NCBI GenBank assembly: GCA_002701605.2
Contig: NZWF02000013.1
Span: 1 to 16,727 of the forward strand
Length of the DNA: 16,727 nucleotides
Direction: 5' to 3'
DNA from: a bacterium
GTDB taxonomy: Bacteria > Desulfobacterota_D > UBA1144
Shown: positions 1 through 7,625 of the stretch, in pieces
Layout: each line of letters starts with the position of its first letter
How positions within the stretch are numbered: the first letter of the stretch is position 1
The notes under the pieces: generated by a model
What the model saw: only the letters and a program-made list of their open reading frames with translations
Databases searched by the model: none
What the model was told of the DNA's origin: nothing
Position numbers and translations under genes: made by a program

Positions 1-1229
1 TCGTTAAAACTCAACTTCTTATCTTTTAATGAATTAAGTTCTTTCTCAAGAATCTTAATACTAGTTTTTTGAGCAGAATATCTTTCTACTGCATTAAAGA
101 GCCTTTCCTTTATCTTATCTTCGCTTGATTCATCAGAATCAACTACATTGTTTTTATTTCCTTTAATATCATCAAGCTTGGCATTCTGCTTACCAATCTG
201 ATTTGAAAGTCTAGACCTCTTATCCATCATCAAATTAATTTCATCATTTAATTCTGACTTTAATTCTAATGATGACTCTAGCTCTTTTTTTATTATTTCA
301 TTTTCAGACTCTTTAGTTTTAATTTCAGATTGAACTCCAAAAAGGTGTTCTTTAGAAGTTAAGCTATTTAAATTTATTTCGTCAATGCTGTTCTTTAAAT
401 TTAATATTTCTGATTCAGTTTTCTCTATTAATTCATCAATATCGAGCTTTTCAAGCTTTAATTTGTTTAAATTTTCACTATAGACAATTTTCTCTTCTTT
501 CTCTTTGTTCAACTTTGCTGATAAATCTTGATATCTTTTTTTATAAAATAATTTCTCTAAACTTTTATATTTATCAACAAGTTCAGAATATTCACTCGCC
601 TTATCTGCTTGGGCGCTTAAGGAATCTTTTTGAACTCTAACTTCTTCTCTTATATCATTAACTCTATCTAAATTATCATTTGTTAGAATAATCTTCCTTT
701 CTGTTTCATGTCTTTTAAGCTTATATTTACCAAGTCCTGCGGCTTCATCTATTAACTGTCTCTTTTCCTCAGGTTTTGCAGTTATATAAGATTCAATCTG
801 CCCCTGAGGGATGATTGTAAAAGATCTTGAACCAGCACCTATAGACATAACGACATCTGTTATATCTTTTAACCTACAAGATTCACCATTTAAGAAGTAT
901 AGACTCTCGCCTGACCTGTTTAGCCTTCTTTTTATTTCTATTTCATTGGGAATATCATCTTTTGAAGATAAATTTTCTACAATTAATGAAACTTCAGCAT
1001 AACCCTGTTTAGATAACTTGTCATTACCATCTGAAATTATTTGGGACATGGAATCAGATCTAAGAAGCCTAGGATTCTGCTCACCAAGAACCCACCTTAA
1101 TGCATCTAATAAATTTGTTTTTCCACAACCATTTGGACCTACAATGGCCGAAATATTGTCGTCAAAAGAAATATTGGATTTCTCATAAAAAGTCTTAAAA
1201 CCCTTAATAGATAATGATTTAATCCTCAT
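1..1229 (-). CDS. smc: Chromosome segregation ATPase SMC, N-terminal part (cut by left window edge)
   Basis: SMC dimers with ScpA/ScpB (kleisin complex) load on DNA and compact and segregate the chromosome. About 409 codons are visible, read from ATG at 1229 leftwards with no stop before base 1, so the C-terminal two thirds of a protein usually about 1,150 residues long lies outside. The N-terminal half of the ABC head is present: Walker A GPNGCGKT at residues 31-38 followed by NLLDALRWVLGEQNPRLLR, and the conserved head stretch with IIPQGQI, KPEEKRQLIDEAAG and KYK before the coiled coil. From about residue 180 the sequence becomes rich in Lys, Glu and Leu, typical of the first long coiled-coil arm. 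It lies 42 bp downstream of the chaperone gene on the same strand, so co-transcription is likely. There is no clear Shine-Dalgarno site before the ATG. The identification is certain; the rest of the gene cannot be judged. Confidence 0.96.
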   Translation of the reverse strand, partial: MRIKSLSIKGFKTFYEKSNISFDDNISAIVGPNGCGKTNLLDALRWVLGEQNPRLLRSDSMSQIISDGNDKLSKQGYAEVSLIVENLSSKDDIPNEIEIKRRLNRSGESLYFLNGESCRLKDITDVVMSIGAGSRSFTIIPQGQIESYITAKPEEKRQLIDEAAGLGKYKLKRHETERKIILTNDNLDRVNDIREEVRVQKDSLSAQADKASEYSELVDKYKSLEKLFYKKRYQDLSAKLNKEKEEKIVYSENLNKLKLEKLDIDELIEKTESEILNLKNSIDEINLNSLTSKEHLFGVQSEIKTKESENEIIKKELESSLELKSELNDEINLMMDKRSRLSNQIGKQNAKLDDIKGNKNNVVDSDESSEDKIKERLFNAVERYSAQKTSIKILEKELNSLKDKKLSFN

Positions 1230-1271
1230 TTTAGGCAATGATAAAACAATATATAATGCAAGTAAAGCTCT

Positions 1272-2756
1272 TTAATCAGAAAAATATTTCGGATTGAGTT
1301 TGACGGTGACATTCTTAATTAAGTCAGAAAGTATCTTCTCACGTAAAATGCTTCTTTTTTTCATAATTAAATTTTTCTTTATTTTGTCTCTATCCAATAC
1401 TAGTAAATTTATATCGGGAACTCTAATCTTCTCTAGAAAAACTAAGTAATTATAATTCTTACTCTTAAAAATTTTATTAATTAGCAAATTCTTTTCATTT
1501 GCTAAAGTTAAAAAATCATAATTTTGCATTAATTCTGGTGAATTAATTAAACTTTCATCATATAAAAATTGAATTGATGCTCTCTTGTCAGAATTCAAGA
1601 TATCATAAAAATCATCAGGTCTTTCCTCAAAAACCTTGAATGTTTCATCAAAAAAAGAATTTTCTGCTCTTTTTATAAGGTCTTGCTTCATTAAATTGAG
1701 CACATAACTTTCAAAAGCTGTATCAATCTTGGTCTTCTTTGTAACCCAAATTTTATTTTTATGTATTAAAATGTTGATTTCATTATCACTGGATGTTATC
1801 TGTTGATTTATATAATCTGGTAATTTTGCATCAGGTAACACATAAGTTAAAATTTCTCCGCTTTTATTGAAGTTTTTAGCAATATCTTCAAATTTCATAG
1901 AATTGCTCAATAATAGTATTTCCTCATATCTGGAAACAATCCTTGCTTCGCCAATCTTCTCCGAAATTTCTTTTTTAAAAACCTCTTTATCAAAGTCTTT
2001 GTTTTTTCCATAATTTTCATAATAAGAGATAATATCGGAATCACTTACTTCTCCATCCTTAACGAGATCAGATGGGTTTATGATAAAAAGCTCAACTGGA
2101 ATATCATTTAAAAATGATTCATTTTTCATACTAGCTTTAAATTTTTCAACTTCATCTTTTGTAAACTTAATAGGATTTAAAGTGTCTGAATTGAAATTAA
2201 TTTTAATGTAATTAATTTTTGTCTCTCTTAATTTAAAGGAAGTTTCTATATCTTCTTCAGAGATAGCTACACTTCCATCTAAAAAATTTGAGAGTTTTTC
2301 TACAATAGCTTCTTCAAATAAAATAGATTCAAATACATTTGAGTCGATACCAAAGGATTTTTTAATAATTTCCTTGTATTCCTTACTAGATTTTATATCT
2401 CCGTAATTAAGTATCACATTACTATTAAGAATTTTATCTCTTATTTCTTTATCAGAGACATAAAAACCCATATTTTTGCCAGCTATAGATAATGCTTTCC
2501 TCTTAGAAATCATATTAATTATTTGAAGGTCTAATATTTTTAAGTAATCAGGGTTGGATTTTATTTCATTTGGCAAATTCAGCAACTCTTTATTTTTAAA
2601 AAAATTAAATTCCTCTTTTGTAATATTCTCGTCACCAACTTTCGCTACTATATCTCTAGACATACCAAAATTTGCAAATTCAGTACCGACACCTAAGCTT
2701 ATAATTAAACCTAAAGCTAAAATTATTATTATTATTTTAGTTAGAAATGAATTCAT
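1272..2756 (-). CDS. Membrane-anchored SurA_N/PpiD-like periplasmic chaperone, no recognisable parvulin domain
   Basis: 494 residues. An N-terminal hydrophobic helix (about residues 5-25, rich in Ile and Leu) precedes a segment starting VAKVGDENITKEEF, which matches the start of SurA_N/PpiD chaperone domains (consensus like VxxVNGxxITxxEF). A helical, lysine-rich region follows. This suggests a single-pass inner-membrane protein with its body in the periplasm, helping newly exported proteins fold, as PpiD does next to SecYEG. In PpiD and SurA a parvulin PPIase domain normally follows. I cannot find its hallmarks here (the HIL(V/I) start, the GGxLG turn or the FGxHIIK end), only a weak stretch near residues 285-345. 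It may be a PPIase-dead or highly diverged member. The gene starts at ATG 2756 with AGGAT immediately before it and a -10-like TATTAT 7 nt upstream. It is divergent from thiS (57 bp apart) and followed by smc. Confidence 0.7.
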   Translation of the reverse strand: MNSFLTKIIIIILALGLIISLGVGTEFANFGMSRDIVAKVGDENITKEEFNFFKNKELLNLPNEIKSNPDYLKILDLQIINMISKRKALSIAGKNMGFYVSDKEIRDKILNSNVILNYGDIKSSKEYKEIIKKSFGIDSNVFESILFEEAIVEKLSNFLDGSVAISEEDIETSFKLRETKINYIKINFNSDTLNPIKFTKDEVEKFKASMKNESFLNDIPVELFIINPSDLVKDGEVSDSDIISYYENYGKNKDFDKEVFKKEISEKIGEARIVSRYEEILLLSNSMKFEDIAKNFNKSGEILTYVLPDAKLPDYINQQITSSDNEINILIHKNKIWVTKKTKIDTAFESYVLNLMKQDLIKRAENSFFDETFKVFEERPDDFYDILNSDKRASIQFLYDESLINSPELMQNYDFLTLANEKNLLINKIFKSKNYNYLVFLEKIRVPDINLLVLDRDKIKKNLIMKKRSILREKILSDLIKNVTVKLNPKYFSD

Positions 2757-2763
2757 ATCCTGA

Positions 2764-2769
2764 ATAATA
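2764..2769 (-). promoter_or_regulatory. Candidate extended -10 box (TGA-TATTAT) of the chaperone gene
   Basis: Read on the minus strand, TGATATTAT gives a TATTAT hexamer with an upstream TG, ending 7 nt before the ATG at 2756. This would start the RNA at or within a base or two of the start codon. No good -35 box is visible. In DNA this rich in A and T the call rests on the spacing shared with other genes of the window. Confidence 0.35.
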
Positions 2770-2801
2770 TCATAATTAATTTAATTTTTTATTGATTCAT
2801 T

Positions 2802-2807
2802 TATAAT
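2802..2807 (+). promoter_or_regulatory. Candidate -10 box (TATAAT) of thiS-thiG, 6 nt before the start codon
   Basis: An exact consensus TATAAT ends 6 nt before the thiS ATG at 2814, which would place the transcription start at the A of the ATG (leaderless mRNA). AAGGAA lies between box and ATG and could instead be read as a Shine-Dalgarno site, but it is too close to the ATG for normal spacing. No convincing -35 box, and no sign of a TPP riboswitch in the 57-bp gap. Confidence 0.4.
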
Positions 2808-2813
2808 AAGGAA

Positions 2814-3014
2814 ATGACTGTTTTGATTAATGGTAAGAAAAAAATTATAGATAATAATTTTAGCATTATTGACATAGTCAAAAGTTTTAAAGTTGAAAGA
2901 AAATATCTAGCTGTTGGATTAAATGGAGAATTTGTTCCAAAACAGCTTTATTCAGAAATAAAATTAAAAGATGGTGATGAAATTGAGGTTGTATCACCTC
3001 ATCCAGGCGGTTAA
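2814..3014 (+). CDS. thiS: Sulfur carrier protein ThiS
   Basis: A 66-residue ubiquitin-fold sulfur carrier. Its C-terminal Gly-Gly (residues 65-66) is adenylated by a ThiF-type enzyme and converted to a thiocarboxylate that gives sulfur to the thiazole ring of thiamine. Visible hallmarks are the short beta-grasp size, the N-terminal INGKK hairpin, the middle stretch LAVGLNGEFVPKQL, the late LKDGDEIEVVSPHPGG and the exact GG end with no extension. It is followed directly by thiG: the TAA stop is immediately followed by the thiG ATG, so the two are surely co-translated partners. No thiF, thiO or thiH is nearby, so the activating enzyme and glycine oxidation must come from elsewhere in the genome. 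The start is the only reasonable ATG. Confidence 0.95.
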   Translation: MTVLINGKKKIIDNNFSIIDIVKSFKVERKYLAVGLNGEFVPKQLYSEIKLKDGDEIEVVSPHPGG

Positions 3015-3779
3015 ATGAAGATATATAATATAAATTTGAAAAATAACATTATTATTGGTTCATCAAAATATTCTTCTGATAAAATTTTTTTAAAATGTGT
3101 TAAAAATACTGAAACTGAAATGATTACAGTAGCTCTTAGGAAGATAGGTGACAATCCAGATAATTTTTATAAAACATTACAAAAAACAAAATGTAAGATT
3201 CTTCCTAACACTGCTGGTTGCTTCTCTGAAAAAGAAGCTATTAATACGGCTCTTATGTCTAGAGATATATTTGAAACAGACTTGATCAAGTTAGAAGTAA
3301 TCGAGAATGAGATAACTCTTGCTCCTTCCAAAAAAGGGACTATTAAAGCCGCAGAAAAACTACTAAAACTGGGCTTTAAAGTTTTACCTTATACAACTGA
3401 TGATTTTGATTTCGTATCAAAATTAATTGATGTTGGCTGTAAAGTAGTAATGCCATGGGGCTCACCAATTGGAACTGGTAAAGGGTTAAAAAATATTAAA
3501 AAATTAAAAAAAATAAGAGAAAGTTTCCCAAAAACTACATTAATAATTGATGCTGGAATCGGTCGAGTTTCTCATGCGTGCCAAGCAATTGAATTAGGCT
3601 ATGATGGCATATTACTTAATTCTGCAATTGCAAGGTCCGAAAAACCAGAGCTTTTTGCATCATCAATATTAAATGCAGTCAGAGCTGCAGAAACCTCAAT
3701 GAAGTCTGGACCAATTCCTGAAAGTGAAAATGCAATTGCTTCAACAAGTTCAAAAGGAATTCCGTTTAGGAAAAATTAA
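3015..3779 (+). CDS. thiG: Thiazole synthase ThiG
   Basis: 254 residues, a full-length TIM-barrel enzyme. It condenses 1-deoxy-D-xylulose 5-phosphate, dehydroglycine and ThiS-thiocarboxylate sulfur to make the thiazole phosphate of thiamine. The family motifs are in order: LPNTAGC near residue 63, IKLEVI with the expected Schiff-base lysine at K92, PWGSPIGTGKGL in the 140s-150s, and DAGIGRVSHACQAIELGYDG with ILLNSAIA in the phosphate-binding C-terminal part. The family usually has GRPS where this has GRVS, a mild change. The gene directly follows thiS. Its stop codon overlaps the stop of the protease gene on the other strand by 4 bp, leaving no space for a conventional terminator. Confidence 0.96.
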   Translation: MKIYNINLKNNIIIGSSKYSSDKIFLKCVKNTETEMITVALRKIGDNPDNFYKTLQKTKCKILPNTAGCFSEKEAINTALMSRDIFETDLIKLEVIENEITLAPSKKGTIKAAEKLLKLGFKVLPYTTDDFDFVSKLIDVGCKVVMPWGSPIGTGKGLKNIKKLKKIRESFPKTTLIIDAGIGRVSHACQAIELGYDGILLNSAIARSEKPELFASSILNAVRAAETSMKSGPIPESENAIASTSSKGIPFRKN

Positions 3780-5176
3780 TTTGATTTAATTGATCTATAA
3801 AGAGAAATATCTCCTGAATTGGACTTTCTTTTTATTAAGAACAAACAGCTTTGCTTTTTATTAATTTTAATAAGTTCTTTATTTAGATCTTCCAAGCTTC
3901 TTATTTTTACTCTATTTATTTCTAAGATTTGATCTCCTACCATTAGCTTCGGAGAAGCTTGAGAATTTGGATATATCTTTGAAATTATGACCTTAAAATT
4001 GTTACCAGATTCTTCTAATTCTTTTACATCAAAACCAAATTTACCTCTTGAAAGATTAGTTTTTTTATTGTTTTTCGATAAAACCTTTTTATCAGGAATT
4101 TCACCAAGTCTAACTTCAATGATAATTTCTTTAGAATTTCTCAAAATACCAAGTTTTGCTATACTTCCAGGCTTAAGTCTGCCTACCTCTCGAGGTAAAT
4201 CTTCCATTGATATAATTGATTTATTATTTATGGAGAGAATTACATCTCCTTGCGAAATACCTGCAACTTCAGCTGGACTATCAATTACAACTGCTGCAAC
4301 TAATGCCCCATTAGTTGATTCTAATTTAAGTGATTCAGCAATATCATCAGTTATGGACTGAACCTGAACACCAAGCCATCCACGAGCAACTTTTCCATTA
4401 ATCCTAATTTGTTCAATAATTTCATAAACTGTATCACTTGGAATAGCAAAGCCTATACCTTGCCCTCTTGCTGCTATGGCAGTGTTTACTCCAATTAATT
4501 GACCATCTAAATTTAATAGAGGACCTCCACTATTACCTTTATTAAGTGCTGCATCTGTTTGGATAAAATCAACATATGTGCCCAATCCATCTACATATCT
4601 ACCCTTAGCACTAACAATTCCTGTAGTAACTGTTGTTCCTAAACCTAAAGGATTACCTATTGCTACAACCCACTGACCAATTTTAATATTTTTAGATTTC
4701 CCTAGAGTAATTTCGCTTAATATTTTATCTGCATTAATACTAAGTAGAGCTAAATCTGTTCTTTTATCGAATCCAACAATTTCTGCTTTATATCTCTTAT
4801 CATCGATAAAGACAACCTCGATTTCACTTGCCCGATCAATTACATGATAGTTTGTTACTATCAAGCCAGACTTGTGATATACAAATCCAGAACCAAGTCC
4901 TACTGATGGTTGTGATTTAAAATTATCACCAAACTGCCTTTTAAAAAAATCATCAAAAAAAGGATCACCAGTTAATGGTATTTCGTTATTAGGTTCTCCT
5001 GTTGTTTCAATTCTAACAACTGCTGGATTTATCTTATCGATAAGTTCAGGCAAATTAGAAATGTCATAAGATGTTCCAAGTAAAGGAAAAAATAAAATAA
5101 AGATGAACAAGGTAAATTTAGAAAGTTTCATTATAGACATAAATATAATTAAAATATTAAGCTTATCAATTTTCAT
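3776..5176 (-). CDS. Do-type periplasmic serine protease (DegP/DegQ/HtrA family)
   Basis: 466 residues from the most upstream ATG. This is envelope protein quality control: degradation, and possibly chaperoning, of misfolded periplasmic proteins. The order is a signal-type N-terminus, a trypsin-like domain with triad H111 (in VTNYHVID), D141 (in KRTDLALL) and S216 (in NKGNSGGPL), PDZ1 at about 250-350 (RGWLGVQVQ, then SPAEVAGISQGDVILSIN) and PDZ2 at about 373-466 (MVGDQILEIN). The Lys in NKGNSGG replaces the usual Pro. Start uncertain: ATG 5176 has AGGAT right before it, but M13 (5140) and especially M16 (5131) give a more normal signal peptide, MKLSKF plus a hydrophobic run ending LLGTS. The 5176 start lies only 24 bp from the divergent thiolase start. 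Whether it is DegP, DegQ or MucD cannot be told from sequence. Confidence 0.93.
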   Translation of the reverse strand: MKIDKLNILIIFMSIMKLSKFTLFIFILFFPLLGTSYDISNLPELIDKINPAVVRIETTGEPNNEIPLTGDPFFDDFFKRQFGDNFKSQPSVGLGSGFVYHKSGLIVTNYHVIDRASEIEVVFIDDKRYKAEIVGFDKRTDLALLSINADKILSEITLGKSKNIKIGQWVVAIGNPLGLGTTVTTGIVSAKGRYVDGLGTYVDFIQTDAALNKGNSGGPLLNLDGQLIGVNTAIAARGQGIGFAIPSDTVYEIIEQIRINGKVARGWLGVQVQSITDDIAESLKLESTNGALVAAVVIDSPAEVAGISQGDVILSINNKSIISMEDLPREVGRLKPGSIAKLGILRNSKEIIIEVRLGEIPDKKVLSKNNKKTNLSRGKFGFDVKELEESGNNFKVIISKIYPNSQASPKLMVGDQILEINRVKIRSLEDLNKELIKINKKQSCLFLIKRKSNSGDISLYRSIKSN

Positions 5177-5188
5177 ATCCTAATGTGA

Positions 5189-5194
5189 TAAAAT
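5189..5194 (+). promoter_or_regulatory. Candidate extended -10 box (TGA-TAAAAT) of the thiolase-fmt genes
   Basis: TGATAAAAT ends 6 nt before the ATG at 5201, with the TG of an extended -10 at the correct place. The same geometry is seen at thiS and nadK. A -35 box, if used, would fall inside the 5' end of the protease gene. Weak consensus, so moderate to low confidence. Confidence 0.33.
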
Positions 5195-5200
5195 AAAAAA

Positions 5201-6697
5201 ATGAAGAGTGTTTTTGTTGACCAAGTCTTTATAACAAAATTTGGAAAATTAGATAAAAATCTTAACGAGATACTAATAGAGTCTGGAAAACAATGTCTCA
5301 TTAACAGTAATAAGAAAATTGATATGCTTCTTGTGGGATCAATGAATCCTGAAGAATTCTCTGATAATTCTAATATCTCTACACTCGTAGCTGATGGTTT
5401 AAATATACAAGGTATACCCTCTTTGCGAATTGAAACTGCTTCATCTTCTGGAGCAGCTATTTTTTCTCTTGGCTTTAATCTAATTGCTTCTGGTGCTTAT
5501 GAAAACATTTTATTAATTGCTGGTGAAAAAATGACAAGCCTTGAAACTAAAAAGGTAACAAAAGTATTAGCAAAAGTTATAGAGGAAAATGAAAGAAAAT
5601 ATGGAGCGAGCATGCCATCGTTAGCTGCAATGGTAACAATGGCATATAAATTAAAAAACAATATACCTAAAGAATTACTTGAAGAGTCAATGTGTAAAAT
5701 TGCTATGAAAAACCATTACAATGGATCTTTAAATCCATTAGCACACTTTAAGAAAGCAATATCAGCTGAGGAATATCTAAACAGCAGAATGATTGCTCAC
5801 CCACTCAGAATTTATGACTGCTCGCCAATATCTGATGGTGGAGCGGCTATACTTCTAACCGCAGCAAAGTCAGATATTCAAGTAATTGGAAGTGGGCAAG
5901 CAACTGACACAGTAAGTCTGAAAAACAGAGTCATTCTGAATCGCTTTGAGGCTACCAGGCTTGCAGCAAAAAAAGCATATAAAATGTCTGGATTAACTCC
6001 AAAAGAAATTTGCTTTGCAGAAGTTCATGATGCATTTACAAGTTTTGAAGCTATCAATTGTGAAGATCTAGGATTTTTTGATGAAGGTAAATCTTTTATT
6101 AATATAATTAATGATGAAACAACTTTAAAAGGGAAAATTCCAATTAACTACTCTGGTGGCTTGAAATCAAGAGGTCACCCAGTGGGTGCTACTGGTCTTG
6201 CTCAAATTGCTGATTGTGTTTTACAAATGAGAAATCAAATTTCGAAAGATAGACTCATTGAAAATAATTCGACAGCCCTTTGTCACTCTATCGGTGGAAT
6301 GGGGAATAATATCTTTGTAAATATTTTAAGAAAAAGTGCTATTCATAAAAACCTTCCAGAAACTCCCGAAATTAAGCATACTAGAATCAGTAAAATATCA
6401 AATTCCACTGAATTAATTGCAGATAATGAAGAAATCGATGGAAATTTAGCAAGCTATACTACATTATATGTAACCCCTGAAGGATTTGAGCCCCCTTTAA
6501 CTTTAGGAATTATCAATTCTATTAAGTATAAAAGGATTTTTGCTAGGGCAATCATAGAGTCTGATTTTAAAATTGGGCAATCAGTTACGGTATTTAAGGA
6601 GAATGGAATAATTTATTTTAGGAAAGCAACTTCATTTGATAAAGTAAAATCATTTATTAAAAGGAAGGTTAAAACTATTTTGAATATATTCGACTAG
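5201..6697 (+). CDS. SCP2-type thiolase-like protein with fused C-terminal DUF35-like OB domain; Ser in place of catalytic Cys
   Basis: 498 residues. Residues 1 to about 375 are a thiolase of the SCP-x/archaeal-type branch (acyl-CoA C-acyltransferases that cleave or form carbon-carbon bonds on CoA thioesters). Recognisable parts are the nucleophile-loop equivalent IETASSSGAA, the following LLIAGEKMT, EVHDAFTSFE near residue 275, SGGLKSRGHPVGATG with the active-site His, and the C-terminal SIGGMGNN loop. The nucleophile normally sits in a motif like EAACASGG; here the aligned residue is S81 (codon TCA, 5441-5443), so normal thiolase chemistry is doubtful. Residues about 415-480 (ASYTTLYVTPEGFEPP, then FKIGQSVTVFKENGIIYF) resemble the OB-fold part of DUF35 proteins, which usually are separate subunits of such thiolases. 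The true reaction is unknown. fmt follows after 1 bp, so they share an operon. Confidence 0.75.
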   Translation: MKSVFVDQVFITKFGKLDKNLNEILIESGKQCLINSNKKIDMLLVGSMNPEEFSDNSNISTLVADGLNIQGIPSLRIETASSSGAAIFSLGFNLIASGAYENILLIAGEKMTSLETKKVTKVLAKVIEENERKYGASMPSLAAMVTMAYKLKNNIPKELLEESMCKIAMKNHYNGSLNPLAHFKKAISAEEYLNSRMIAHPLRIYDCSPISDGGAAILLTAAKSDIQVIGSGQATDTVSLKNRVILNRFEATRLAAKKAYKMSGLTPKEICFAEVHDAFTSFEAINCEDLGFFDEGKSFINIINDETTLKGKIPINYSGGLKSRGHPVGATGLAQIADCVLQMRNQISKDRLIENNSTALCHSIGGMGNNIFVNILRKSAIHKNLPETPEIKHTRISKISNSTELIADNEEIDGNLASYTTLYVTPEGFEPPLTLGIINSIKYKRIFARAIIESDFKIGQSVTVFKENGIIYFRKATSFDKVKSFIKRKVKTILNIFD

Positions 6698-6698
6698 T

Positions 6699-7625
6699 AT
6701 GAAAAATATCTTCATGGGAACCCCTTATTTTGGGAAGGAAATCTTAAAAAAACTTCATACAGATTTTTCTGTTCACACTGTTGTTTGTCAACCAGACAAA
6801 CCTGTAGGTAGGGAAAAAAAAATTATTTATAGTGAAGTTAAGAATTTTGCTTTAAAAGCAAACCTAAACATACTTCAACCCGAAAAAATAAAAAATAATG
6901 AAGCATTCTTAAGTGAATTAAGAAAAATCAATCCTGATTTTATTTTTGTTGCTGCTTATGGAAAAATCCTCACTAATGATATATTAAATATTCCTAAATT
7001 TGGATGTATAAATGTTCATTCATCATTACTACCAAAGTATCGAGGAGCTGCACCCATCAACTGGTCTATAATAAATGGTGATAAAGAAACCGGAGTTACA
7101 ATTATGAAAATGGACGAAGGTATGGATACAGGAAACATCATTTTATCGAAAAAAATTGCTATTGCAGAAAGTGATAATGTCACATCATTGACGGAGAAAC
7201 TAGCCTCATGTGGTTGTGATGCAATTGGTGAATTTGTTCAAAAGTTTTTAAAAACTAGAAGTATAGATTCAAAGCCACAAGATAATTCGCTTGCTAGCAT
7301 TGCTCCAAAGATAGATAAAGAAAAATGTAAAATTGATTGGAGTGAAAAATCATTTGATATATTAAATCTAATTAGAGGTTCTAATCCATGGCCTGGAGCA
7401 ACAACAACTTTGTTTAAAAATAAAATAACAATATGGGAAGCTAAAAATGCAGGTCCAGCATTAGCAAAACCTGGTTCTATCAAAAAAATTGAAAAAAAAA
7501 TGTTTGTATCATGCAAAGATAATGAAATTGAAATTATTAAAATTCAAAAAAGCGGAAAAAATGTTATGGATGGTAAAAATTTTATAAATGGAATAATTTT
7601 AGATAAAGAGACCTGCTTTAACTAA
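6699..7625 (+). CDS. fmt: Methionyl-tRNA formyltransferase
   Basis: 308 residues, normal length. It formylates the amino group of Met on initiator tRNA with 10-formyl-THF, in the cytoplasm. The N-terminal Rossmann-type domain starts IFMGTPYFG. The active-site stretch NVHSSLLPKYRGAAPINW supplies N105 and H107, and MDEGMDTG supplies D143, the equivalents of the catalytic Asn, His and Asp of the E. coli enzyme. The C-terminal OB domain (about 205-308) contains KIDWSEKSFDILNLIRGSNP, the usual domain start. The gene starts 1 bp after the thiolase stop with no Shine-Dalgarno site of its own, so translation is probably coupled. The usual partner def (peptide deformylase) is not adjacent. Its 3' end overlaps the end of the convergent small gene by 8 bp. 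Confidence 0.96.
   Translation: MKNIFMGTPYFGKEILKKLHTDFSVHTVVCQPDKPVGREKKIIYSEVKNFALKANLNILQPEKIKNNEAFLSELRKINPDFIFVAAYGKILTNDILNIPKFGCINVHSSLLPKYRGAAPINWSIINGDKETGVTIMKMDEGMDTGNIILSKKIAIAESDNVTSLTEKLASCGCDAIGEFVQKFLKTRSIDSKPQDNSLASIAPKIDKEKCKIDWSEKSFDILNLIRGSNPWPGATTTLFKNKITIWEAKNAGPALAKPGSIKKIEKKMFVSCKDNEIEIIKIQKSGKNVMDGKNFINGIILDKETCFN

Noticed and set aside
811..1002. Plus-strand ORF of 63 codons
   Set aside because: Opposite the SMC head domain, which is clearly coding on the minus strand.
2757..2813. TPP riboswitch before thiS-thiG
   Set aside because: The 57-bp gap is too short and has none of the conserved THI-box elements such as CTGAGA.
3987..4361. Plus-strand ORF of 124 codons
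   Set aside because: A shadow of the protease PDZ region; no ribosome site or domain pattern.
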